Source of the DNA: Pirellula staleyi DSM 6068
GTDB taxonomy: Bacteria; Planctomycetota; Planctomycetia; Pirellulales; Pirellulaceae
Direction of reading: 5' to 3'
Assembly (NCBI GenBank): GCA_945875845.1
Contig: CAMCMB010000060.1
Coordinates: 1-43,400 of the forward strand
DNA: 43,400 nucleotides
Shown: positions 1 through 8,105 of the stretch, piece after piece
Position numbering within the stretch: position 1 is the first letter of the stretch
How the letters are laid out: every line of letters starts with the position of its first letter
Made by a program: the position numbers and the translations under genes
The notes under the pieces: generated by a model
The model's database searches: none
Told to the model about the DNA's origin: nothing
What the model saw: the letters and a program-made list of their open reading frames with translations, nothing else

Positions 1-1
1 A

Positions 2-163
2 GGATGGGATATTTTGAAAGATACGAATACCGTCGAGTACACGAATGAAGAGGCCGATATCGAGCAATTCTGTAAATCATTTAAACGCTTAACGAAACCA
101 GTGATGGTAGTTGTTGAGGCTACTGGAGGCTACGAGACTTTGCTATTGAAGATGAGCAATAGG
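2..163 (+). pseudogene. IS110-family transposase fragment (N-terminal RuvC-like part)
   Basis: The frame is open from the window edge and reads into VMVVVEATGGYETLL at about bases 102-146. This matches the conserved VVVEATGGYE stretch in the DEDD (RuvC-like) N-terminal domain of IS110-family transposases. Similarity stops abruptly after that stretch: the expected following segment (VNPxxVRxFA and later) and the C-terminal Transposase_20 domain are missing. The frame continues only as low-complexity, repeat-like sequence to about base 403. The upstream part may lie outside the window. I call it a dead remnant. The family assignment rests on one short motif, so it is likely but not certain. Confidence 0.55.
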
Positions 164-399
164 TGCCAGGCACCCAAGGTCCGTGGGTGTAGCAACGGCA
201 GTGGGTTACGCAGGCAAGCTATTGAGCTTCGATCCTCATCAGTACCGAGTGCCGACACTGTCTGTGTTGCGGGAGGGCAAAATGTTCCATTGCGATTTTG
301 GCAAGCGATGGAATGGCTCGGCGGAGTCGAAGAACCTATGCCAGCCGAAAGAAGGCGTGCCCCCAAAGGCTCAAGGCGGCAAAGCAATGCTGTCGGTCG

Positions 400-705
400 C
401 TAAGACACAGTGCGTTGAGTCCAGTACCCCGGTCTTTGCCGCTCGTGTGCTACTGCAATAATCTCGATTCCGATTTTGGTCACGCGAAACACAATGAAAT
501 ACGGAAAGCTCTTCATCAGATAGCGCTGGGTTCCGCACAAATAAGCGGGCCAAGTCAGAGGATTTCTCGCAATTGCCTGGCGAGATCGTTCAAGTTCAAG
601 TTGAAAACGCTCTGCTAGCTCTAGCGTCACTTCCGCGTATCGATCGTGTGCGGAAAGAACTTCTGCATTTGCATCTGGGTGAAACCAGAACGGACGATCA
701 TTCAT
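400..705 (-). CDS. ParE/RelE-superfamily toxin
   Basis: A 101-residue protein with the layout of the RelE/ParE toxin fold: an N-terminal helical part (A-x-x-E-x-x-x-A-x-x-x-Y-x-x-x) and a C-terminal beta part ending in YLMKSFPYFIVFRV and IIAVAHERQRPGYW. The pattern of F-P-Y-x-I-x-F-x-V followed by A-x-x-H-x-x-R-x-P-x-Y-W is typical of plasmid-stabilisation (ParE) proteins. Such toxins usually poison DNA gyrase (ParE) or cleave mRNA (RelE); the sequence alone does not settle which. Its ATG lies inside the end of the upstream antitoxin gene (8 bp overlap), so the pair is probably translationally coupled. It sits beside a decayed insertion sequence, a common setting for such modules. Confidence 0.85.
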   Translation of the reverse strand: MNDRPFWFHPDANAEVLSAHDRYAEVTLELAERFQLELERSRQAIARNPLTWPAYLCGTQRYLMKSFPYFIVFRVTKIGIEIIAVAHERQRPGYWTQRTVS

Positions 706-931
706 TTCGACGTGTACGCATTGCAGCCATGACTTCGTCCCATGGCGTCAAATTGACCTCGCCACGGTCAATTGCCTGAACACGGCGTTCGATTTCGGCG
801 GCCCATGCTTGGTCCGCTAAAGGGTCAGGGCTTGGATCAAGGCTTCGAAGCAGCGATCCCGCCAGATTCGCTCGTTCAATCTCGGATAATGTCAATGCTA
901 CCGTCAGTAGCTCTTGGGTTTGTGTGCTCAT
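698..931 (-). CDS. Addiction-module antitoxin component (PF09720-like)
   Basis: A 77-residue acidic protein whose core, LTLSEIERANLAGSLLRSLD, followed by a W-x-x-E-I-x-x-R repeat (WAAEIERRVQAIDRGEV) and a final W-D-E-V segment, matches the 'putative addiction module component' family (TIGR02574/PF09720). That family is nearly always encoded just upstream of a ParE/RelE toxin. Here it overlaps the toxin start by 8 bp in the same direction, which is the expected antitoxin-first order. The likely role is to bind and neutralise the toxin. I see no obvious DNA-binding domain, so autorepression is uncertain. Confidence 0.85.
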   Translation of the reverse strand: MSTQTQELLTVALTLSEIERANLAGSLLRSLDPSPDPLADQAWAAEIERRVQAIDRGEVNLTPWDEVMAAMRTRRNE

Positions 932-1360
932 GTGTTAAGCATAGCTTCTATAGCGGACCAAAGCCAATACTACCGACAAATCGGTTTTGCCGACACCGTC
1001 CCGCATAGACTCGCAAAGAAGATTTAGCCAATCACTTTGGCCATGAGTCGCCTCGCGTGGGGACACACCACTTCGGCATTTTCCGAAAGGGAGGTCGAAT
1101 GGAGCCATCAGCGACATTCGGGAGGGGCTTGAGCACAGCAGTAGTCTCCTTGGTCCGAAACCCAGGTCGCACCCCCTCCCGGAGCTTGCTACGCTCGCTC
1201 CGACCTCCCCCAGCTTCGCTGGGAGAGGTGACGTTAGCGGCCTTTTTTGGAGTTTGGTGAGCGGCGAGAGCGCATTCCGGAAGAGCCCTTCGGTAGGTGC
1301 CATGGAAGAGCCCTTCGGTAGGTGCCATGCACTAGGTGCACGGTTGCCATCCGTACTGGG
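932..1360. other. Repeat-rich gap between antitoxin and sulfatase genes
   Basis: No convincing gene. The stretch around 1150-1240 contains the palindromic motifs GGAGCTTGCTACGCTCGCTC and CCCCAGCTTCGCTGGGAG, which are self-complementary and REP-like. A 25 bp tandem duplication follows at 1280-1329. The open frames here overlap the repeats on both strands and resemble no protein I know. I found no promoter for the antitoxin gene that I would defend. Confidence 0.5.
1280..1329. repeat. 25 bp perfect tandem duplication
   Basis: Two head-to-tail copies of a 25-base unit at 1280-1304 and 1305-1329, each starting GAAGAGCCCTTCGGTAGG and ending TGCCATG, with no mismatch. It lies about 30 bp beyond the 3' end of the sulfatase gene (minus strand). 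A recent slippage or a two-unit tandem repeat would both explain it. Confidence 0.9.
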
Positions 1361-2800
1361 TTAAGGCCGAGGGCGCCAGTCGAGAGCGGGATCGAATCGA
1401 CGCTCGGCCGCTTTGAGTTGATCAAGCGATTCCATTTGAACTCCTTGATCCTGCGTTTCCTCAATCCAATTTTCCAGCACGACTCGCAGTTTCTTTAGCG
1501 CCGATTGATGCTTGAGTAAGTCGGATTGAGCCAGATTTCTTATTTGCCATGGATCGGTTTGCAGATCATACAATTCTTCCTCTGGCATGTTTGCCTGGCA
1601 AAGGAATTCTTGAGGCGGCGTTAGTTTCCCTTGTGCATGAAGTTCCTTGAGCAAGTTCCAAACCGGATACTGCTTCTCTTTGTATTCATTGCGTGCAAGA
1701 AACGGGACCCAGGGGGTAAAGTTTCGAATGTAACGGTAGCGAGAATCGCGTACGGATCGGAGCCGCATTTGCGTCATGTCGCACCGATCTCGGTGCCCGA
1801 AAATGGTTTCCCGTGTTTTTTCGGTCCGCTCACCAAGAAAAACTTGGCCTTGCATCTTGGTTGGTTTGGCTGCTCCGGCAAGAGCCAGCATCGTAGGCGC
1901 TAGGTCGATTCCGTGGAGCATTCTGGTATCCACATTGCCCGCTTGGAAGGATGCAGGCGACGGAAAGTTCTTTGGCCAGCGAATAATCAGCGGGACAAGC
2001 TGTCCCTCTTCGTAGAGAAATTGCTTGCCCCGTACGTGCGACTGGCCGTTGTCGCCAAAGAAAACCACAATGGTATTCTCGGCCAGGCCCTCTTTGTCCA
2101 GCGAGGCGAGAACGAGGCCGATTTTTCGATCGAGTTCGGTGACTTCATCGAGATACTGTCCCCAATCCTGACGCGTCACCGGATGGTCTGGGTAGTAGGG
2201 AGGGATCTCCACTTTCGATGGATCGGCTCTCTTTGGCGCGGTGTATGCCCGATGCGTCTCACTGAAATTGATCTGCGCATAGAAGGGTTGGTGCGAGGGG
2301 AGTTCGCTCCATGCGTCGGAATCGAATAGCGGCCCATCGACCTTGAAATTCCAATCGGTTTTGCCTGACCCCTTAAAACCGCACGACTCAGGAAGTTGTC
2401 TAAGATTCGCAGTGAAGTAGCCTTGACCTCGCAGCCACTGGCAAAGTGTTTTGACCCCATCTGGTAGTGGCCGCTTGTTGGCGGTCCGGTGATTGTGTGC
2501 GCCGATGGTCGTAGCGTACATGCCTGTCATAAACGAAGAGCGACTGACTGAGCAGACCATTCCATTGTAAAAGTGCGTGTAGCGCACTCCATCGGCGGCA
2601 AGTTGGTCGAGGTTGGGTGTCCATACTTGTTTGGTTCCGTAGCAGCCCAAGTGCTGGCCAAGGTCCTCCCCGATCAACCACAGGATGTTGGGTTTGGTTG
2701 GAACGCTGTTTTGCTCCGCGCGTACGGTGGCAGCCACACCGATTGTGGCGAGCAAGCAGAAAAACCAAATGATTCTTTCGTCAATGGTTCGCATCGTCAT
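1361..2800 (-). CDS. Secreted sulfatase (S1 family, heparan N-sulfatase-like)
   Basis: A 479-residue protein with a Sec signal peptide (residues 1-28, ending VRA) and a sulfatase fold: PNILWLIGEDLG (37-48, metal-binding acidic pair E45-D46), TPNLDQLAADG (61-71), the modification site MVCSVSRSSFMTG (81-93), and FFGDNGQ (247-253, metal-binding D250-N251) with K259 nearby. It probably desulfates a polysaccharide outside the cytoplasm or in the periplasm, as the many planctomycete sulfatases do. The formylglycine site reads C83-S-V-S-R instead of the usual C-x-P/A/S-x-R, so maturation by formylglycine-generating enzyme deserves checking. The ATG at 2800 has an AAAGGA ribosome site 8-9 bases upstream. 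No sulfatase-maturing enzyme or glycan-utilisation genes lie next to it. Substrate unknown. Confidence 0.93.
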   Translation of the reverse strand: MTMRTIDERIIWFFCLLATIGVAATVRAEQNSVPTKPNILWLIGEDLGQHLGCYGTKQVWTPNLDQLAADGVRYTHFYNGMVCSVSRSSFMTGMYATTIGAHNHRTANKRPLPDGVKTLCQWLRGQGYFTANLRQLPESCGFKGSGKTDWNFKVDGPLFDSDAWSELPSHQPFYAQINFSETHRAYTAPKRADPSKVEIPPYYPDHPVTRQDWGQYLDEVTELDRKIGLVLASLDKEGLAENTIVVFFGDNGQSHVRGKQFLYEEGQLVPLIIRWPKNFPSPASFQAGNVDTRMLHGIDLAPTMLALAGAAKPTKMQGQVFLGERTEKTRETIFGHRDRCDMTQMRLRSVRDSRYRYIRNFTPWVPFLARNEYKEKQYPVWNLLKELHAQGKLTPPQEFLCQANMPEEELYDLQTDPWQIRNLAQSDLLKHQSALKKLRVVLENWIEETQDQGVQMESLDQLKAAERRFDPALDWRPRP

Positions 2801-2889
2801 GGTTCTGTTCCTTTGTCCTGTTGTTTCGTTTGTCAGGTTGTTTCGTTCGTACGATCATTCTCGTTCCGGCCCAATGGTACTCATTTTGT

Positions 2890-2961
2890 AGCGGAACAGC
2901 GCAAGCTGTCCGGTGACAATTCGCAACTCACTCGGGAATTCACCGGGCGGCTCGCGCCGCT
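2890..2961. repeat. Family D palindrome pair, copy 1
   Basis: Two inverted halves: one containing AGCGGAACAGCGCAAGCTGT then CCGGTGA (2890-2916), and one reading CACCGGGCGGCTCGCGCCGC (2941-2960). Each half has a short internal palindrome (CAGCGCAAGCTG; GCGGCTCGCGCCGC), and the outer ends pair as AGCGG...CCGCT. A second copy with the same arrangement is at 11544-11607. The function is unknown; the shape is that of a REP-like or small non-autonomous element. Confidence 0.65.
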
Positions 2962-3072
2962 ATGAATATATTGGTTCGAACCGAATCCGTGGGAGAGCGA
3001 GCCATGGTTCGGCAGGAGCCTCACTCCACCGCTCCAAACATCTTTGCAATATCGAATGCATTGAAAACCATC

Positions 3073-3133
3073 GGGAGGGCGAGGCTCCTGCCGAGCTATT
3101 TACGCCACGGTTCGGCAGGAGCCTCACCCTCCC
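3073..3133. repeat. Family C hairpin, copy 1
   Basis: Inverted arms at 3073-3096 (GGGAGGGCGAGGCTCCTGCC...) and 3109-3133 (...GGCAGGAGCCTCACCCTCCC) fold into a stem of about 24 bp with a few mismatches and a short loop. It is followed by AAGCAAGGAATGGATTGGGC, which is also found after copy 2 at 25107-25167. Copy 3 at 35361-35421 is inverted. A half copy precedes it at about 3007-3028. Confidence 0.85.
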
Positions 3134-3284
3134 AAGCAAGGAATGGATTGGGCAAAGTCGAGGAAAACATGTTTACAGGGGTGGCCTCACCCTCCCGGGC
3201 CAGCAGTCGTTGTTGCCATTCTCTACGATCGCGCGGAGCGATATTTTAGCACGCGACTCTTTGAATCCTAAGCGAAGCGAGACG

Positions 3285-4619
3285 TTAAAACAGCAAGGCA
3301 GCAAAATCGACGTTGGCAACCTGTGCTTGTCGGTCCGGTCGAACAAAGATTCGAACGCGTTTGACCATGTCGTCAAATTGTCGCGTCGCCAAGGCGTTCA
3401 CGACGGGCGATAGTTCACCCAGCGATCGAAATTCTCCGTTGGGTTGCCGAACGTCGAGTTGGAATTGTATTTCGAGTTTGACCGGCGGCGCATCGATCAG
3501 GATATCGTGCTTGTCCAACGCGATGCCGGTTTCGCGACTGACTGCGGCTGTCAGCCGTTCCGAAAGCTCGACGAGTTCGCCGTAGGGTTTCCTTGCGAGA
3601 GCGCGATGCTGTTCTGGATGACTATGGCAGTCAAACTGCGTAACACGTTTATAAAGTCGACGATGTTTCCCAAACAAACCGTCGACGCACGCTTCCCAAG
3701 GTTTTGCATGGCTGCACCTTTGCAAGGAATCGATCATTTCGGATTCATTCATATCGATCCAAGGAGGAATCTCCTGGCGACTGATTTCAAAGATGGTTCG
3801 CTGCAGCATCGCGGTGGCGCTTCGGACCGTATGGTGCCAGTAGACTTCGCTAAACATGACGTACCTGGCAAAGACCATCATCTCAGCCGCCGTACGCCCC
3901 TTGTCGGTAATCGCTAGTTTGTTGTTACCAGGATCGACACACAAAGAACTGATAAGTCGATTGCGATCAAAGTTTCTCCCGTAAGGTACTCCGGCATGCA
4001 AGGAATCGCGTTCCAAATAGTCGATTTTGTCAATATCGATGGGACCGCTCAGCATCGACTGCAAGACTGCAATCGGTCTGCTGCTCGGATGGTTCGTGTC
4101 CTCGAAACCCACAGAAGAGTGGGATAAAAAAGACGCGACTTCGGCCGGAGCAAGCTGCCAATCCTGCTCGATCGCGTCGGCCAACTCTCCACAAGTAATC
4201 AATCGTTCGGCTAAGGCCTCGTGGCGAGGTATTCCGGGTAGTCGCATGTCTTCGATCGCGTGACAGAAGGGCCAGTGCCCAACGTCATGCAACAGGGCTG
4301 CAACCAGAAAAAGCCTTGCGTGATAGTCGAGGACAAATTGCCCAAAGATTGGATCACTCGACAATCGATTCAGAAAATCCACCGCGTTTCGATAGACTCC
4401 TAACGAATGCTCGAAGCGAGTGTGCGTCGCACCGGGATAGACAAACGCCACCATCCCCAGTTGGCTGATCCGAGACAATCTTCGAAACGCGGGCGTATCG
4501 ATGATGCGTTGAACGCGCTGGGTGATGGGAACGTTGACATCCGGTGAAATTCGAATCACGGACGAGCACGACTCTAGTTCTGGCAGATTCCAACCTGGTT
4601 CGCCTAGGCTACCTCGCAT
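3285..4619 (-). CDS. HD-domain phosphohydrolase (COG1078, YwfO/SAMHD1-like)
   Basis: A 444-residue HD protein. The metal ligands are visible: H71 in HTRFEHSLGVY (66-76), H111-D112 in ALLHDVGHWPFCHAIED (108-124), and an Asp within the later GPIDIDKIDYLERDSLHAG segment. This pattern and the length fit the COG1078 family, which includes dNTP triphosphohydrolases related to SAMHD1 and YwfO; the substrate here is inferred, not shown. The frame stays open to 4916, but that upstream part lies inside the preceding gene's coding sequence. I therefore start at the ATG at 4619, 11 bp inside the 3' end of the beta-propeller/phosphoesterase gene, a setting that suggests translational coupling. Functional linkage of the two is unknown. 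Confidence 0.88.
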   Translation of the reverse strand: MRGSLGEPGWNLPELESCSSVIRISPDVNVPITQRVQRIIDTPAFRRLSRISQLGMVAFVYPGATHTRFEHSLGVYRNAVDFLNRLSSDPIFGQFVLDYHARLFLVAALLHDVGHWPFCHAIEDMRLPGIPRHEALAERLITCGELADAIEQDWQLAPAEVASFLSHSSVGFEDTNHPSSRPIAVLQSMLSGPIDIDKIDYLERDSLHAGVPYGRNFDRNRLISSLCVDPGNNKLAITDKGRTAAEMMVFARYVMFSEVYWHHTVRSATAMLQRTIFEISRQEIPPWIDMNESEMIDSLQRCSHAKPWEACVDGLFGKHRRLYKRVTQFDCHSHPEQHRALARKPYGELVELSERLTAAVSRETGIALDKHDILIDAPPVKLEIQFQLDVRQPNGEFRSLGELSPVVNALATRQFDDMVKRVRIFVRPDRQAQVANVDFAALLF

Positions 4620-7335
4620 CTGGCTGAATTTCCTCGTCCTCGTCCTCGTCCACCGAAGTGATGGCCCAATCTGGATAGGCCTCGTCCCCTCGCATTGCAT
4701 TCCAGAGGATTCGATTGAGAAGGTCTTCGGGCGCTTTGTCGATTTCGGAGAAGTTGATCGATGCGGAGCTTTCAGCAAACTTGCGTCGGACTGCATCGGA
4801 TATCTTCGCGGGCGCAGCGTTGATCTCATCCAAGGGAATATTGGTCGGAAGCGATTCGAAGGGTGAGTTGTTCGGAGTATCGCCAAAGCAGTCGAACATA
4901 GGAGTCGCGGCAGCATCGAACTGGTTCATGGGGGGCAAACCTAGGATCTGCTCCATGGTTCGAATAATGCTGGTTGTGTTGTAGCGAGTGCTGATGGTTC
5001 GTTCGCGGTGGGTGTATGGGCTGATGCAATAGGCGGTGGTTCGATAACCGCTCACATGATCCCAACCCGCTTGCGGATCGTCTTCGATTCCAAAGATCGC
5101 CATCTTGGGCCAGAATTTCGAGCGACTCAGGCCCTCGACGATTCTGCCAAAGGCCAAATCGTTGTCCGCCATGCTGGATGCAGGTGTTGGGAACTTTGCA
5201 GACGTTCCGCTGGTATGATCGTTGGGTAAGCAAATAATTGTCAGCTTGGGGTACGACCCTTGCTTTTCGAAATCGGCTAACTCGCGCAAGATAAAGTCAG
5301 CGCGAAACTGATCTGGAACGTGCATCCCCCAGCCAACGTACCCAGTGGGTGAGCACGCGCGAATGCTCTCGATGGCGGGCTCGCTCGCGAACTTAACTTC
5401 ATCTGCCCCTTTCCAAGTTCGGAAACATGCCATGTAGTCGGGCGAGCCTTTCTTGTTGGGATCCATCCAGCGGACCTTTGGCATCATGAATTCGCCGTAG
5501 TTGCGAATCGACTTGCCATGCAAGATTGCATTGTCCCAAAGGAAGCCTGCTGGCGAGTAGGCAAGTGCATCCGATTCATCCTCACCCATTCCATCGGGGT
5601 AACTACGCGGGAAACCTGCGAAGCTCTTTTCCAAATAGGCGGTGGTAAGCGCCGAGGTGCTCCATTGGTGTCCATCCGCGCTCAAGATACCGCAGCAGTA
5701 CGTATTGTCGAGCAAAACGAATTGTTCTGCCAGGCGATGTTGGTTCGGAGTAATATTGCGTCCAAAGATACATAGGTCTTTGTTTCCATTACCTCGTTCG
5801 ATATCGCCGAGGACTTGATCGTACGTGCGGTTTTCCTTGATGATGTAGACGACGTGTTCGATCAAACTCGGTTCGCCAATGCGTTCGGGAATGGCTTTCG
5901 GAGCCTGATTGGGGCGCGGTGGAAGGGCTGCATCTCGAATGGCGTTTCGTCGCATATTTTTGGATGCTTGCTCGGAAAGGATAGCCAGTTGCTCGGAACT
6001 GGGGTTTGGAACCATGCTGATGGATCCATAATGTTGATGGGAGTTGAATCCAAATCCGTCCCCTTTTTTGGATGGTTTGACTGGTAGCCCCTTAAGATTG
6101 GCAGCGCAAATTTGATTGCGAGCTGCGTCGAAGGCTAGAGCGCCAGGGTACCAGCCCACTGGAATAAGCCCCTTGAGTTTGGTATCTCCTTTGTCTTCGG
6201 GTTCGAAGTTCATCACGGCAATTGCGTTTTGCGATCCATTCGCAACGAACAGGGTTTTTCCGTCCCTATCGAACGCGAGCGCGTTGGGGGCCGCCCCGTA
6301 CAGGTCGGATTGCTTTGCGTTGACCCAAGCTGTGTCAACGACTTGATCGGTTTCCGTGGACAGGATGGAGAGGGTGTCGCTGTTGGTATTGGCACAAACG
6401 AGGAATTTGCCGTCGGGCGAAAGAATCAAGTCGCTTGGGCCCAGTCCAACGAGGCACTCTTTGGCGACGCCAGAAGCAAGATCCACAATGGAGACGGTTC
6501 CTTCGTTGGCAATATGTCGGACCGGGTCAACGCGAACCTTGGTACCCCGGCCAGCGGGGCCAGTCAGGTCTTCTGCACCTGGGATCCGTCCTCCCCAATT
6601 GCTAACGTATGCTTTTTTGCCATGTAGCACGATGTCGTAAGGCGCGAATCCAACGGGAATCTTGCGTTCGACCTTGCCGTCTGCGATGTTCACCTCGATC
6701 AAGTTGTTGGATAGGTTGCCACAGACGTAGAGTTTCCCAGTCGTTTCCTCCAGGGCTAAACCGCTTGGGATTTCTTGTGCCCGACGCGGTGCATTGGCTG
6801 GAGGCAAGGGGATCGTATGGGAGGGCGAGACGACGCCCGATTCGTCGATGGAAAAGACCTTGATGGAGCCAGCGACGTTGCTCACATACACGCGTTTACC
6901 ATCCGAAGAGCAGACCAGTCCCGTAAAACTGACCAGGGCAGCCGTATCCGGCATGAGAATATTGGGCGAAGCAACGGTCGGTTCTGCAATTTGATCCTTG
7001 GACGGGAAGTCGACGGACTGAGCAATCTCGCGTGTTTCGGCGTTGATGATCGAGAGCTTGTTGGTTTTGCCGGAGGTGATCAACCATTTCCCGTTGGGGG
7101 TCAGAGCGAGGACTTGCGGACGCATGCCGGGCATGTCGACCTTGTAGCCCGCTGGAGTGACAACTTGATTCAGCGGCGTTTCACTCCCCTCGGTTGCTAG
7201 CTGTGCTCTCAGCGTGCCTCCCAAACAGAGCGCAGCAAATGCCCCAACAGGGACGGACATTCTTGCCAAGAAGCGAGAATCCCAACGGAATAGGAAATTA
7301 TTTTTTGGACGCGGATGCATAGTGTTAATGCTCAT
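4609..7335 (-). CDS. YncE-type beta-propeller / phosphoesterase fusion protein
   Basis: A secreted protein of about 908 residues. After a signal sequence ending LRA (about residue 44), the N-terminal half carries repeated YVTN-style blades (for example GKWLITSGKTNKLSIINAET, DGKRVYVSNVAGSIKVFSID, GKFLVCANTNSDTLSILST), which form a seven-blade-like propeller. The C-terminal half has the phosphoesterase (PF04185) signature VVYIIKENRTYDQVLGD and later NDHTSGT and GWDHVSGYRTTAYCISPY segments. PF04185 covers phospholipase C and acid phosphatase-like enzymes; the actual substrate is unknown. Start choice is open: ATG at 7335 or 7320 both precede the signal sequence, and the frame extends to 7434 without adding anything recognisable. 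The C-terminus is strikingly acidic (VDEDEDEEIQPDAR). The HD phosphohydrolase gene starts within its last codons. Confidence 0.87.
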   Translation of the reverse strand: MSINTMHPRPKNNFLFRWDSRFLARMSVPVGAFAALCLGGTLRAQLATEGSETPLNQVVTPAGYKVDMPGMRPQVLALTPNGKWLITSGKTNKLSIINAETREIAQSVDFPSKDQIAEPTVASPNILMPDTAALVSFTGLVCSSDGKRVYVSNVAGSIKVFSIDESGVVSPSHTIPLPPANAPRRAQEIPSGLALEETTGKLYVCGNLSNNLIEVNIADGKVERKIPVGFAPYDIVLHGKKAYVSNWGGRIPGAEDLTGPAGRGTKVRVDPVRHIANEGTVSIVDLASGVAKECLVGLGPSDLILSPDGKFLVCANTNSDTLSILSTETDQVVDTAWVNAKQSDLYGAAPNALAFDRDGKTLFVANGSQNAIAVMNFEPEDKGDTKLKGLIPVGWYPGALAFDAARNQICAANLKGLPVKPSKKGDGFGFNSHQHYGSISMVPNPSSEQLAILSEQASKNMRRNAIRDAALPPRPNQAPKAIPERIGEPSLIEHVVYIIKENRTYDQVLGDIERGNGNKDLCIFGRNITPNQHRLAEQFVLLDNTYCCGILSADGHQWSTSALTTAYLEKSFAGFPRSYPDGMGEDESDALAYSPAGFLWDNAILHGKSIRNYGEFMMPKVRWMDPNKKGSPDYMACFRTWKGADEVKFASEPAIESIRACSPTGYVGWGMHVPDQFRADFILRELADFEKQGSYPKLTIICLPNDHTSGTSAKFPTPASSMADNDLAFGRIVEGLSRSKFWPKMAIFGIEDDPQAGWDHVSGYRTTAYCISPYTHRERTISTRYNTTSIIRTMEQILGLPPMNQFDAAATPMFDCFGDTPNNSPFESLPTNIPLDEINAAPAKISDAVRRKFAESSASINFSEIDKAPEDLLNRILWNAMRGDEAYPDWAITSVDEDEDEEIQPDAR

Positions 7336-7811
7336 GAGGTTGGAAAAAAGGTGGGGCGGGGTTGAATTGTTGACGCTAATTGGAGGAATGCAGGTTGAAA
7401 AACAAAATTGCATTTGAGGCGTTTCCAGCCGCATTGATTAGGTCTAATGGGCCATGATTCGCGATTACTAAAAGCTTGGTACCCGTTGCTTACTGTTTGG
7501 GGATAAATGAGAACCGAGTACCTAATAACTAGCAATCCTTTCCCTGACGACTTTCTGAACTTCCCACAAGGGGTTAAACGCTGGATCTATGTTTATTTTT
7601 CTTGACTTTACTTGCTCCATGTCAATAATCATGGAACATTGGGAGAATTTTTGGAAAAGTTTGTGGCTGTTCTGTTCGTAAGACGCATTTTTTTGGCATC
7701 GTCCATTCAGCCGCTTGTTTTCTGGAAGCACCAAATTTATACCCAACCGATATGCCAGGAGTTTATGGCGACACCTGGACGGGAATACACATTTTGGAGG
7801 GCTTGGACTTA
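7336..7811. other. Gap between divergent genes at 7335 (minus) and 7812 (plus)
   Basis: No convincing gene and no repeat family. This is an AT-richer divergent intergenic region, so it should contain promoters for both neighbours. TTGACT at 7602-7607 followed after 16-18 bases by AATAAT/TAATCA (7624-7631) is a possible plus-strand sigma-70-like promoter for the small gene at 7812, but it would leave a leader of about 180 bases. The minus-strand 74-residue frame at 7522-7746 has no family features. Confidence 0.4.
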
Positions 7812-8039
7812 ATGAGCAATCTTTGCAAGAACGTATTTGAAGCGATTTTGAAGTATGGACATGACGAGGATTTTGATCCGGTCGTTGATTTCAAGTTTTT
7901 GCCAACGGATGCACCTGCTGGTTCGCAGGAAAAGATCGAAGTCTTGCGCAAGCGAGTCGAGCTCGGTCAGCCTTTGTGGCACAACGACGACCGAGTCGAT
8001 TATAGCGGCTTGACCGGTGCCATTCGGCCACGCGAGTAG
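7812..8039 (+). CDS. Small protein of unknown function, planctomycete-like
   Basis: A 75-residue soluble acidic protein. I do not recognise a named domain. The C-terminal segment, KIEVLRKRVELGQPLWHNDDRVDYSGLTGAIRPRE, has the look of a conserved motif: I recall similar small planctomycete proteins ending in LWHxxDRVDYSGLTG, but I cannot verify that here. The ATG at 7812 has GGAGG at 7796-7800, 11 bases upstream. An alternative ATG at 7752 would add 20 residues and has a weaker ribosome site. The gene stands alone and ends about 30 bases before a textbook rho-independent terminator, which supports its being a real, independently transcribed gene. Confidence 0.75.
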   Translation: MSNLCKNVFEAILKYGHDEDFDPVVDFKFLPTDAPAGSQEKIEVLRKRVELGQPLWHNDDRVDYSGLTGAIRPRE

Positions 8040-8069
8040 TGTCTAACCAAATTCAAAAGAAGCTGTTTT

Positions 8070-8105
8070 AAGGCTCGGGACTCCTCTCGAGCCTTTTTCT
8101 TTTCA
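8070..8105 (+). terminator. Rho-independent terminator of the small gene
   Basis: AAGGCTCG (8070-8077) pairs perfectly with CGAGCCTT (8088-8095) across a 10-base loop, and the second arm runs straight into a T-rich tract (TTTTTCTTTT). It lies about 30 bases after the stop codon at 8039. The remaining DNA up to 8330 holds nothing I can name and should contain the promoter for the sigma factor gene. Confidence 0.88.

Larger units (their letters stand above)
2801..3284. other. Gap holding family D and family C palindromes
   Basis: No gene. Next to the sulfatase start there is a short direct repeat, TTGTTTCGTT, occurring twice at about 2820-2850, possibly promoter-proximal. It is followed by a family D pair (2890-2961), a half copy of family C (about 3007-3028) and a full family C hairpin (3073-3133). 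The open frames through here are translations of the repeats. Confidence 0.6.

Noticed and set aside
935-1328. Overlapping minus-strand frames of 98-122 codons
   Set aside because: They run through REP-like palindromes and the 25 bp duplication; composition is repeat-like.
4620-4916. Upstream extension of the HD protein
   Set aside because: This part of the frame lies inside the coding region of the beta-propeller/phosphoesterase gene and shows no similarity to the HD family.
7522-7746. A 74-codon minus-strand frame upstream of the phosphoesterase gene
   Set aside because: Skewed composition, no family features, no good ribosome site, and it fills the only promoter region available to two divergent genes.
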